A stretch of 12,566 nucleotides of DNA from JBQCEE01 sp051960575 (GCF_051960575.1 NZ_JBQCEE010000404.1:1-12566), one strand, 5' to 3'; positions 5,916 to 12,485 are shown, numbered from the stretch's first letter. Made by a program: numbers and translations. The notes: generated from the letters alone by a model not told the origin.

Positions 5916-7729
5916 TCGGCGGCGACCAGCTCGGCCGCCTTCTCCCCGATCATGATCGCCGGCGCGTTCGTGTTGCCGCTGATGACGTTCGGCATGACGC
6001 TCGCGTCGGCCACCCGCAGCCCCGCGACGCCGAGCACGTGCAGCTTGGGGTCGACGACCGAGCCGATCCGGCAGGTGCTGGTCAGGTGGTACACGGTGAA
6101 CGAGTAGTAGCGGGCGAGGTCCTCGAGGAACTCGTCGGTGACCTCGGCCGCGGTGACCCTGCCGTACTTGGCCTGCAGCGGCTTCGGCACGAGCAGGTCG
6201 CCGATCTCGTGCTTGCGGCCCATCTCGGTGACGATGTCGAGCGTCCTGCGTAGGGCGGCGACCATGACCTTGAGGTCGTGCGGGTCGCTGAAGTAGTTGA
6301 GCCGGATGTCCGGGTCGGCCGTCGGGTCGGCCGAGGCCAGCCGGATCTCGCCCTCGCTGTGCGGCTGCACGGGGTTGGCCAGCATGAGGATGTTCTCGGC
6401 CGTCGGGCCGAGCACGGTGTCGGCGTCGTCGAAGTAGTCGTCGACCTCGACCCGCAGGCAGCTCTTCCAGATGTCGCGGTTGTAGCCGCAGGCGAAGATC
6501 GCGAGCTGGATGTCGTGGGTGTGCTCGTCACCGAGCCCGGACGACAGCCACGCGCTCGCGTCGTACAGCGACGACGAGACCAGGCCGCTGCCGGTGGTGA
6601 ACCACTCCGTGGCTTGGCGCTCGGCCTCGGCCTTGAGCCCCTGCAGCTCGGCCGGCAGGTTCGCGTCGTCGGCCGGGTCGACCGGCAGCGGGCCGGCGGG
6701 CGAGCGCAGCGCGTCCGGACCCATCGCCACGCCCATGGCGGCCATCGAGACCCCGAGGCCCGGGGCCGGGAAGAGCAGGCCGACCTGCAGGTGGTCCTTG
6801 AGGTGCTTGCCGACCTCGGGCGCGTCGACGACGACGTCGATGCCGAGCGCGGCGAGGTCGTCCTTCGGGCCGACGCCCGAGAGCATGAGGATCTGCGGCG
6901 AGCCGACGGCGCCCGCGCTGAGGATCACCTCGCGGCTCGCCTCGACGACCGTGGTGTTGCCGTCGGCGTCGCGGTACTCGACGCCGGTCGCCCGCGGCGT
7001 GCCGCCATTGACATCACTGGCGCTGATGACGATGCGGGTCACGTGCGCGTGCGTCACGATCGTGAGGTTCGGCCGCTGCTCGACCTCGCCCTCGAGGAAC
7101 GCGTGGTACGTGCTCGAGCGCTTGCCCGCCTTCGTGGTGGTCTGGTGCAGCGAGACCACGCCGTTGGGGCCGCCGCGCTCGCGTCCGTTGTAGTCACCCA
7201 CCGGGATGCCGGTGGCGACGGCGGCGTCGACGAAGGCGCGCGCGCCCGGCAGCACCGGCTGCCGCACCGAGACACCGAGCGGGCCCTCGGTGCTGTGCGC
7301 CGACGCGTCGATCGCGATCTCGTCGCTCGGCTCGAGGCCCTCGCTCTTGAGGAAGTACGGCAGCACCTCCTCGTAGCTCCAGCCCTCGGCGCCCCGCGCC
7401 GCCCACGAGTCGTAGTCGCCGTGGTGGCCGCGCACATAGGCCATGTAGTTGATGCCGGACGAGCCGCCCAGCATCTTGCCGCGCGGCACCATCATGCGTC
7501 CGCCCTCGAGGCCCTTGCCGCACTCGCCGGCGTCGGCGGTGTAGGCCCAGTCGCTCTCGGGGTTGCGCTGCAGCACCGGGCAGGCCGCCGGCATGAGCTC
7601 GGCCGCGGGCGGCCGGCCACCCGCCTCCAGCAGGACGACCCGGACGTCGGGATCCTCCGACAACCGAGCTGCGATCACCGCTCCGGCCGAGCCGGCTCCC
7701 ACCACGACGAAGTGTGCTGCGTCACTCAC
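5867..7729 (-). CDS. GMC family FAD-dependent oxidoreductase (choline/alcohol dehydrogenase-like)
   Basis: This is a 620-residue flavoprotein that would oxidise an alcohol to an aldehyde or ketone. The GTG at 7729 gives VSDAAHFVVVGAGSAG, placing the FAD fold (G11-x-G13-x-x-G16) at the expected N-terminus; the open frame upstream to 7984 is antisense-like and runs through the preceding gene. Glu35 in VVLLEAG should bind the FAD ribose. GMC signature 1 is at 82-100 (PRGKMLGGSSGINYMAYVR) and signature 2 at 270-287 (LSAGAVGSPQILMLSGVG). The catalytic-region motif YHLTSTCRIG has His548, and GNTNAPAIMIGEKAA has Asn586 and Asn588. It exceeds the usual 500-560 residues because of extra segments at about 322-371 and 413-440 in the substrate domain. 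It lies 47 bases after the YcnI-like gene. The message may start at the GTG itself (see 7737-7742). The substrate is unknown; no betaine genes are nearby. Confidence 0.93.
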   Translation of the reverse strand: MSDAAHFVVVGAGSAGAVIAARLSEDPDVRVVLLEAGGRPPAAELMPAACPVLQRNPESDWAYTADAGECGKGLEGGRMMVPRGKMLGGSSGINYMAYVRGHHGDYDSWAARGAEGWSYEEVLPYFLKSEGLEPSDEIAIDASAHSTEGPLGVSVRQPVLPGARAFVDAAVATGIPVGDYNGRERGGPNGVVSLHQTTTKAGKRSSTYHAFLEGEVEQRPNLTIVTHAHVTRIVISASDVNGGTPRATGVEYRDADGNTTVVEASREVILSAGAVGSPQILMLSGVGPKDDLAALGIDVVVDAPEVGKHLKDHLQVGLLFPAPGLGVSMAAMGVAMGPDALRSPAGPLPVDPADDANLPAELQGLKAEAERQATEWFTTGSGLVSSSLYDASAWLSSGLGDEHTHDIQLAIFACGYNRDIWKSCLRVEVDDYFDDADTVLGPTAENILMLANPVQPHSEGEIRLASADPTADPDIRLNYFSDPHDLKVMVAALRRTLDIVTEMGRKHEIGDLLVPKPLQAKYGRVTAAEVTDEFLEDLARYYSFTVYHLTSTCRIGSVVDPKLHVLGVAGLRVADASVMPNVISGNTNAPAIMIGEKAAELVAADHGVKLERFVGVPATV

Positions 7730-7736
7730 GTCCGCG

Positions 7737-7742
7737 AACGTA
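7737..7742 (-). promoter_or_regulatory. Candidate -10 element for leaderless GMC oxidoreductase message
   Basis: Reading leftward, TACGTT fits the actinobacterial TANNNT -10 pattern. It is followed by 7 bases and then the GTG start, so transcription would begin at or next to the start codon. The lack of a good Shine-Dalgarno sequence before this GTG agrees with a leaderless message. The -35 region is poor (TTTCGC at 17-base spacing). Confidence 0.35.
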
Positions 7743-7776
7743 ACAGCCTGGACCCACCGGCGAAACCCGAGCAGGT

Positions 7777-8448
7777 TCAGGACGGGCGGCGCCGGGCGAA
7801 GATCAACGCGGCACCGCCGAGCACGACGCCGATGGCCCCGAGCACGATGCCGATCACGCCCGTGCTGTCGCTGCTCGCATCGCTGCTCGCGGCAGGCTTC
7901 GCGGTGCTGTCGGCGGCCAGCTGCAGCACCGGCGCCGGGAAGTCCGGCTCGGCCGTGCTGCCCGGCGCTGCCGTCTCGATCCACTTCACCGTCTTGCCGT
8001 CGCTGTAGTGCTGGATCGCCTTGAAGGTCAGCGAGTCGACGCCGTCGGGGAGCTTGCCGGCGATGATCGTGAACGCGCCGAAGAAGTCCGGCTTGATGCC
8101 CTGGCCGGGCTGCGCCGTCCAGACGACCTGGGACACGACCTCGGTGATGTCGCCGTCGTCGGTGGTGATCGGCTTCGCGAGCTTCTGCTGCTGCACCGTG
8201 GCCGTCCAGCCCGGCACCGGCTGCACCAGCACGCCGGCGATGGGGTGGTCGGTGGGCAGGTCGAGCTCGAACCTCGTGGTGCTCGCCGAGGCACTCTCGG
8301 TCGGCACGCGGAAGGTGAGCTCGGCGTCGCTCGCGCCGACGGCGACCCCGGGCGCCGTGACGGTCACGTGCGCCTCGGCGGCGGGGGCGAGCACGAGGGT
8401 GGCGGAGAGCACGGCGAGGCCGGTGAGCGCGACGGGGCGCAGACGCAT
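7777..8448 (-). CDS. YcnI-like DUF1775 exported copper-binding-type protein
   Basis: This is a 223-residue protein of the YcnI/DUF1775 family, extracytoplasmic proteins linked to copper handling. The ATG at 8448 has AGGA at 8455-8458, 6 bases upstream. The signal peptide runs to APAAEA, and cleavage would expose His27 of HVTV. An N-terminal His is the key copper ligand of the family's monohistidine brace. A conserved acidic residue (Glu51 in FRVPTES) and Trp110 in VVWTAQPG fit the other family positions. The domain continues to about residue 160 (DFFGAFTIIAGKLP, KWIE). A Ser/Ala linker and a C-terminal membrane helix at 197-217 followed by RRRPS anchor it to the membrane. The usual CopC/YcnJ partner genes are absent here; downstream instead lies an oxidoreductase gene. 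The family call is firm; copper binding is inferred. Confidence 0.9.
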   Translation of the reverse strand: MRLRPVALTGLAVLSATLVLAPAAEAHVTVTAPGVAVGASDAELTFRVPTESASASTTRFELDLPTDHPIAGVLVQPVPGWTATVQQQKLAKPITTDDGDITEVVSQVVWTAQPGQGIKPDFFGAFTIIAGKLPDGVDSLTFKAIQHYSDGKTVKWIETAAPGSTAEPDFPAPVLQLAADSTAKPAASSDASSDSTGVIGIVLGAIGVVLGGAALIFARRRPS

Positions 8449-8518
8449 CGGGGGTCCTGTTCGCAGGTCGGACGGGATCGGTCGACGTCTTGGTCGCCCG
8501 CGGCCCGCGTCCGGTTCC

Positions 8519-8588
8519 CGCGAGTGGTGGGTTGTGACGCGAGTGGCGGGTTGGAGGTCACCACTCGGCGCGGAAGTCACCACTCGGC
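8519..8588. repeat. Four-unit inverted/tandem intergenic repeat (REP-like or terminator-like)
   Basis: Four copies of a core CGAGTGG(T/C)G are packed in 70 bases. Two are in plus orientation, starting at 8520 and 8539 (GCGAGTGGTGGGTT and GCGAGTGGCGGGTT). Two are in the opposite orientation at 8557-8569 and 8576-8588 (GTCACCACTCGGC, identical). The period is 19 bases within each pair. The halves are mutually complementary over about 33 positions with mismatches, so a long hairpin with a loop near 8552-8556 could form. It lies between two leftward genes, 20 bases after the stop of the RsbW-like gene and about 70 bases before the YcnI start. It could end transcription of the former. No T-run follows. 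No other copy is seen in this window. Confidence 0.75.
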
Positions 8589-8608
8589 AGCCGGGTCGGC
8601 GGCCGGCG

Positions 8609-9019
8609 TCAGGCCGAGGGGCCGACCCACTGGTCGTCGGCGAGGTCGAGCTCGACCCACACGCGCTTGCCGCCGGCACGCTCCTCGACACCCCAGCGGC
8701 TGGCGAGGGCCTCGACGATGGCCATGCCGCGGCCGCTCGGCTGGTCGTCGGTGAGCTCGCGCACCACAGGCTTGATCGACGAGCCGTCGGCGAGCCCGAT
8801 GCGCAGCGACTCGGCGGTCGAGCTGACCTCGAGTTCGAGGCTGTCGGCGGACGGCGCGTGCTGCAGCACGTTGGTGATCAGCTCGCTCACGACCAGCTGC
8901 GCGTCGTCGGCGTGGGCGTCGAGCTCCCACGCGGTCAACATCGCACGCACCACCCGGCGCGCATGCGCGGGCGTGCGGACGTTGACCGGCAGCTCGACGA
9001 GCGCACGCCATTGCCCCAC
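8609..9019 (-). CDS. RsbW-like ATP-binding regulatory protein (HATPase_c_2 anti-sigma type)
   Basis: This is a 136-residue single-domain protein with the GHKL ATPase fold of anti-sigma factor serine kinases. In actinobacteria such proteins bind sigma factors or anti-sigma antagonists. The GTG at 9019 was chosen because AAGGAG lies 6 bases upstream (9026-9031); the longer frame to a TTG at 9085 has no such site. The N box is DDAQLVVSELITNVLQHA at 38-55 with Glu46 and Asn50. The G1 box is degenerate (LADGSSIKP at 76-84, where DxGxG is usual). The G2 box is SGRGMAIVEALASRWGV at 95-111. The C-terminal strand is GGKRVWVELDL. A TAATGT at 9077-9072 could be its -10. No partner sigma or antagonist gene is adjacent, which is common for the many stand-alone copies in actinobacteria. 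The ECF factor at 1075 is not its expected partner. Confidence 0.88.
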   Translation of the reverse strand: MGQWRALVELPVNVRTPAHARRVVRAMLTAWELDAHADDAQLVVSELITNVLQHAPSADSLELEVSSTAESLRIGLADGSSIKPVVRELTDDQPSGRGMAIVEALASRWGVEERAGGKRVWVELDLADDQWVGPSA

Positions 9020-9117
9020 GGGGTGCTCCTTGACCACGTGTTCGGCCCTGGTGTTCAGAGCCTTGACGCCGACATTACCGCGCAACGATCACGTCGCGCG
9101 CACAGGTTCGTCCCTGA

Positions 9118-9972
9118 TCAGTACGCGGCGGTGCCCAGTTCGAGCATGGCCCGCACCGAGGTGGCCGGGTGACCGCTCAACCGTTCGACGTCGGGGCTCA
9201 CCAGATCGAGCGATCCGTCGCCGATCGCGGTGTAGGTCGACACCCACGCGTCCACCTGCCATGGGGCCGCGCCGTAGTGCGCGCGCGACGCGTACGCCTC
9301 GTCCAGCGTCTCGGGCAGGTAGCGCACCGGTCGACCGGTGACCACCGTGATGATCTCGGCGATCTCGGTCAGCATGAGGGCCGCCGGGCCGGTGAGGTCG
9401 TACGTGCGGCCGGCGTGCGGCGCCGGGTCGCGCAGCACCGCCGCAGCGCAGTCGGCGACGTCGTCGACCGTCACCGGCGCGACGCGGCCGTCGCCGGCCG
9501 GCCCGCGGATCACGCCGTCGTCGCCGGCCATGGCGGGCAGGAAGTCGGCGTAGAGGCTGTCGCGCAGGAAGGTCGAGCGCAGCCCGGCGGCGGTGATCGC
9601 CTGCTCGGTGGCGTGGTGGTCGCGGGCCAGGGTGAAGGTGCTGTCGGGCGCGGCGCCGAGGACCGAGGTGTAGACGATGTGCCGCACGCCGGCCGCGACG
9701 GCGGCCTCGACGACGGTGCGGTGCTGGGCGAGCCGGTCGGCCGCCTCGGCGCCGGAGACGAACAAGAGCGTGTCGAGCCCTGCGAAGGCGGCGCGCAGCG
9801 CGGTGGGGTCGTCGTAGGCGGCGCGGGCCACGCCGGCCGCGGGCAGCTCCGGAGCGCGGCCGGGATCGCGGACGATCAGCCGCAGCGGCAGGCCGTCGGC
9901 GGCGAGGGCTCGCGCGACGCGGCCGCCGAGACGTCCGGTGGCGCCGGTGATGCCGATCGGGGCTGGGCTCAT
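9118..9972 (-). CDS. NmrA/QOR2-like NAD(P)-binding oxidoreductase
   Basis: This is a 284-residue atypical short-chain dehydrogenase-type protein with an N-terminal Rossmann fold, close in layout and length to NAD(P)H:quinone oxidoreductase 2 (YtfG) and other NmrA-like proteins. The ATG at 9972 gives MSPAPIGITGATGRLGG, which puts the dinucleotide motif G10-A-T-G13-x-x-G16 at the right place. A GTG at 10011 would add 13 non-conserved residues, and neither start has a clear ribosome site. Further family marks are LRLIVRDPGRA at 30-40 (Arg35, possibly for the NADP phosphate), LLFVSG at 69-74, HIVYTSVLGA at 98-107, HHATEQAITAAGLRSTFLR at 119-137 and VTVDDVADCAAAVL at 177-190. It diverges from an alpha/beta hydrolase gene 57 bases away. 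Whether it reduces quinones or acts as a redox sensor cannot be told from sequence. Confidence 0.87.
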   Translation of the reverse strand: MSPAPIGITGATGRLGGRVARALAADGLPLRLIVRDPGRAPELPAAGVARAAYDDPTALRAAFAGLDTLLFVSGAEAADRLAQHRTVVEAAVAAGVRHIVYTSVLGAAPDSTFTLARDHHATEQAITAAGLRSTFLRDSLYADFLPAMAGDDGVIRGPAGDGRVAPVTVDDVADCAAAVLRDPAPHAGRTYDLTGPAALMLTEIAEIITVVTGRPVRYLPETLDEAYASRAHYGAAPWQVDAWVSTYTAIGDGSLDLVSPDVERLSGHPATSVRAMLELGTAAY

Positions 9973-10015
9973 GGTGGCGCAACCATGGCACGCGGGCCGC
10001 TCGGCCGCCACGGCC

Positions 10016-10021
10016 TACCCT
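10016..10021 (+). promoter_or_regulatory. Candidate -10 element for leaderless alpha/beta hydrolase message
   Basis: TACCCT fits TANNNT and is followed by 8 bases and then the ATG at 10030, so transcription would start at the start codon. No Shine-Dalgarno sequence precedes that ATG. The same hexamer in a similar TACCCTCGG context occurs upstream of the ECF sigma factor gene at 1036-1041. No clear -35 is present. Confidence 0.4.
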
Positions 10022-10029
10022 CGGGCGCG

Positions 10030-10806
10030 ATGGTCACGATCGCCGCGCCGGACGGCTTCCCGCTCGAGGTACAGGTGAGCGGGCGGACCGACGGCCCGAC
10101 GCTGCTGCTGCTGCCCGGTCAGGCGAACTCGCACCGCTGGTGGGACGGCCTGCGTACGCACTTCGACCCGCACCTGCGGGTGGTCACCTTCGACTACCGC
10201 GGCACGGGCGGCAGCCGTGGCCCGGTCGGTGCCTGGACGACCGCGAGCTTCGCCGCCGACGCCGCCGCGGTGCTCGCCCAGCTCGGCATCGAGCAGACGC
10301 ACGTCTACGGCACCTCGATGGGCGGGCGGGTGGCGCAGCGCCTCGCTCTCGACCACGCCGACCGGGTCGACCGGCTGGTGCTCGCGTGCACCTCGCCGGG
10401 CGGCCGGCACGCGGTCGAGCGCAGCCTCACCGTGCGGCGCGCGCTGCTCGACCCGTCGCGCGACGCACGCCTCGCTGTGCTGCAGCGGCTGTTCTTCACC
10501 GAGGCGTGGCCCCGGTCGGCCGAGGGCGACCGGCTGTTCGGCGACCCGACGCTGTCGCCGGAGGAGACCCGGGCGCACCTGCGGGTCAGCGCGAAGCACG
10601 ACGCCTGGGACGACCTGCCGCGGATCGGCGCACCCACCCTCGTCCTGCACGGCACCGACGACGAGATGGTGCCCGCCGAGAATGCACCGCGGCTGGCCGA
10701 GCGCATACCGCACGCCCGGCTCGAGCTCGTCGACAGGGGCCGGCACGGGTTCTTCCTCGAGTTCGCCGACGTGGTCGACCCGCTCATCCTCGACTTCCTG
10801 CGGTAG
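10030..10806 (+). CDS. Alpha/beta hydrolase
   Basis: This is a 258-residue hydrolase of the alpha/beta fold with an intact catalytic triad. The ATG at 10030 starts MVTIAAPDGFPLEVQVSG, the usual first strands. The oxyanion region is LLLLPGQANSHRWWDG at 25-40, where Gly-Gln replaces the common His-Gly. FDYRGTGGSRGP lies at 54-65. The nucleophile elbow is GTSMGG with Ser96. The acid is Asp211 in HGTDDEMVP and the base is His239 in GRHGFF. The cap region at about 125-190 is helical. The closest general type is the family of 3-oxoadipate enol-lactonase-like, esterase or haloperoxidase-like hydrolases of about 260 residues, but no pathway genes support a substrate. It diverges from the QOR2-like gene and shares its 57-base promoter region. 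It probably ends transcription before the nickel permease gene. Confidence 0.9.
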   Translation: MVTIAAPDGFPLEVQVSGRTDGPTLLLLPGQANSHRWWDGLRTHFDPHLRVVTFDYRGTGGSRGPVGAWTTASFAADAAAVLAQLGIEQTHVYGTSMGGRVAQRLALDHADRVDRLVLACTSPGGRHAVERSLTVRRALLDPSRDARLAVLQRLFFTEAWPRSAEGDRLFGDPTLSPEETRAHLRVSAKHDAWDDLPRIGAPTLVLHGTDDEMVPAENAPRLAERIPHARLELVDRGRHGFFLEFADVVDPLILDFLR

Positions 10807-10818
10807 GTCGCTCGCGAG

Positions 10819-10838
10819 GGGGTGGCGGGCACCCCGCC
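10819..10838 (+). terminator. GC-rich hairpin after the hydrolase gene
   Basis: GGGGTG at 10819-10824 can pair with CACCCC at 10830-10835 around a 5-base loop. Alternatively GGCGGG at 10824-10829 can pair with CCCGCC at 10833-10838. Either gives a short GC stem 12-20 bases after the hydrolase stop. There is no T-run, so it is at best a weak intrinsic terminator. It ends against the nickel operator. Confidence 0.3.
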
Positions 10839-10863
10839 TTGTTGCAATAGATTTGCAACAAGG
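10837..10863. promoter_or_regulatory. Nur-type (nickel-responsive Fur family) operator upstream of NiCoT gene
   Basis: A perfect inverted repeat has 11-base arms CCTTGTTGCAA (10837-10847) and TTGCAACAAGG (10853-10863) around a 5-base centre TAGAT. The core TTGCAA-N5-TTGCAA is the consensus described for Nur, the Fur-family nickel regulator of Streptomyces coelicolor. A plausible promoter overlaps it: TTGCAA at 10842-10847 as -35, 16 bases, then TACCGT at 10864-10869 as -10. Bound repressor would then block RNA polymerase. The gene downstream is a nickel/cobalt permease 19 bases away, the expected kind of target. The assignment is by motif and context; no nur gene is in the window. Confidence 0.85.
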
Positions 10864-10882
10864 TACCGTCGAGGGGAACGCG

Positions 10883-12061
10883 ATGACGACGATCGACGCA
10901 CGGGCACGGCGGCAGGGTGAGCGCGGCGTCCGCGCCCGCTGGGCCGCCTTCCGGACGTCGCTGACCCGCGAGGACCGCCTCTCGCTCGCCGGCATGGGCG
11001 GGTTCATCGTGCTGCTGCACGTGCTCGGCTTCGGCCTGCTGCTCGGCGTCATCGCGCCGCAGCACTACCACCTCGGCGGCGACCACCCGGTCTTCAGCGT
11101 CGGCGTCGGCGTGCTCGCGTACACCTTCGGGCTGCGGCACGCCTTCGACGCCGACCACATCGCCGCCGTCGACAACACCATCCGCAAGCTCATGGCCGAC
11201 GACGTCGAGCGGGCCGCGAACAACGAACCGCGGCGGCGCAAGCCGCTGTCGGTCGGCTTCTGGTTCTCGCTCGGACACTCGACGATCGTGTTCGCGCTGT
11301 CGTTCCTGCTCTGCCTCGGCGTGAAGGCCCTGGCCGGTCAGCTCGAGGACGACGGCTCGGGACTGCATTCGGTCACCGGGATCATCGGCGCGTCCGTGTC
11401 GGGCGTGTTCCTCTGGGTGCTCGGGCTGCTCAACCTCGTGGTGCTGCTCGGCATGGTGCGGATCTTCCGGCGCATGCGTCACGGCGACTTCGACGAGGCG
11501 GAGCTCGAGGAGCAGCTGAACAAGCGGGGCTTCATGAACCGCTTCCTGAACGGCCTCACCCGCTCGGTGCGCACGTCGTGGCACATCTACCCGGTCGGCG
11601 TCCTGTTCGGCCTCGGCTTCGACACCGCCACCGAGGTCGGGCTGCTCGTCCTGGCCGGCGGTGCCGCGGTCTTCAACCTGCCGTTCTGGACGATCCTGGT
11701 GCTGCCCGTGCTCTTCGCGGCCGGCATGTGCCTGATGGACACGATCGACGGCGTCTTCATGAATGCTGCGTACGGCTGGGCCTTCGCCAAGCCCGTCCGC
11801 AAGATCTTCTACAACCTGACGATCACCTCGATCTCGGTCGCCGTGGCCCTCGTGATCGGCACGATCGAACTGGTCGGCGTGCTCGTCGACCAGGCGAACA
11901 TCACCTCCGGCCCGCTCGCGGCGATCGGCGACGTCAACCTGGACTATGCGGGCTACGCGATCGTCGGGCTCTTCGTCGCCGCCTGGCTCATCGCGCTCGC
12001 GGCCTGGCGTTTCGGACGCATCGAGCAGCGCTGGGCTGTGAGCGCGGCCGACGACTCCTGA
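10883..12061 (+). CDS. NiCoT family nickel/cobalt permease (HoxN/NixA type)
   Basis: This is a 392-residue membrane permease that takes up nickel and/or cobalt ions with high affinity. The ATG at 10883 has GAGGGG at 10871-10876. The family signature RHAFDADHI is at residues 85-93 with His86 and His92 in the second membrane helix. Other conserved segments are FSLGHSTIVF at 128-137, LGFDTATEVG at 244-253 and GMCLMDTIDG at 281-290. About eight membrane helices are visible, with a long charged loop at 191-232. The Arg-rich N-terminus of about 35 residues is cytoplasmic. Nickel preference over cobalt is suggested by the upstream Nur-type operator. Nickel enzymes that might use it (urease, hydrogenase, Ni-superoxide dismutase, glyoxalase) are not in the window. 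The next gene starts 67 bases downstream and looks unrelated. Confidence 0.95.
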   Translation: MTTIDARARRQGERGVRARWAAFRTSLTREDRLSLAGMGGFIVLLHVLGFGLLLGVIAPQHYHLGGDHPVFSVGVGVLAYTFGLRHAFDADHIAAVDNTIRKLMADDVERAANNEPRRRKPLSVGFWFSLGHSTIVFALSFLLCLGVKALAGQLEDDGSGLHSVTGIIGASVSGVFLWVLGLLNLVVLLGMVRIFRRMRHGDFDEAELEEQLNKRGFMNRFLNGLTRSVRTSWHIYPVGVLFGLGFDTATEVGLLVLAGGAAVFNLPFWTILVLPVLFAAGMCLMDTIDGVFMNAAYGWAFAKPVRKIFYNLTITSISVAVALVIGTIELVGVLVDQANITSGPLAAIGDVNLDYAGYAIVGLFVAAWLIALAAWRFGRIEQRWAVSAADDS

Positions 12062-12128
12062 GCTGCGCAACCCGCGTCGAAGTTGGGTACGTCAGTGCCA
12101 GCACCGGGCGGAAGGTGAGGATCGGAGG

Positions 12129-12485
12129 ATGGCAGCGGTCGACATCGGCGCACTGCTCGGCGCCGTCGAGGACGCGTCCCCCGTCGACGCCATCGACGCG
12201 CTCAGCGAAGCGCTGGTGGTCGGCGTCGGTGCCCGGCACGTCGCGCTGCTGATCGCGAACTTCTCCGGCGACGCGCTGGTGCGCATGTCGCACGTCTCGG
12301 GCACGGCGATGCAGCGTGCCGGCCACAACGAGCGGGCCGAGTCGGTGCCGCTCGCCGGGTCGCCGCACCAGCGGGTGCTGCTGAGCCAGGCGCGCGACGT
12401 CGTCGAGGCCGACCGCGGCTGGCTCGCCCTCGTGCCGATCACCGAGCGCGGCGACGCGATCGGCATCCTCGAGGTGACTTCGTAG
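12129..12485 (+). CDS. Short GAF-like protein, possibly a truncated PP2C/SpoIIE-type phosphatase sensor domain
   Basis: This is a 118-residue protein from the ATG at 12129. A GGAGG touches the ATG directly, so the working ribosome site is more likely AAGGTGAGG at 12112-12120. The pattern of a helix at 5-30 (LLGAVEDASPVDAIDALSEAL), strands VALLIANFSGDALVRMSH, an LAGSPHQRVLLSQ helix and a final WLALVPITERGDAIGILEVT resembles the N-terminal GAF-like sensor half of actinobacterial SpoIIE/RsbU phosphatases. In those I would expect a linker and a phosphatase domain after the LEV strand. Here an in-frame TAG follows two codons later, and none of the three frames to the window edge looks like a continuation. 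It may be a real stand-alone domain or a broken gene. There is no cysteine or obvious catalytic residue. Confidence 0.65.
   Translation: MAAVDIGALLGAVEDASPVDAIDALSEALVVGVGARHVALLIANFSGDALVRMSHVSGTAMQRAGHNERAESVPLAGSPHQRVLLSQARDVVEADRGWLALVPITERGDAIGILEVTS

Noticed and set aside
6278..8008. Long plus-strand open frame of 576 codons antisense to the GMC and YcnI genes
   Set aside because: Its product is Val/Arg/Ala/Asp-rich low complexity with no motif, while the opposite strand carries complete GMC signatures. Long antisense frames are expected in DNA with this codon bias.
10784..12070. Long minus-strand open frame of 428 codons antisense to the nickel permease
   Set aside because: The product is Glu/Asp/Gln/His-rich without membrane segments or motifs. 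The plus strand has an exact NiCoT signature and a ribosome site.
12085..12090. GGGTAC, resembling the -10 of Streptomyces SigB-type promoters, before the GAF-like gene
   Set aside because: No GTTT-like -35 lies 14-16 bases upstream, and a 6-base match alone is expected by chance.
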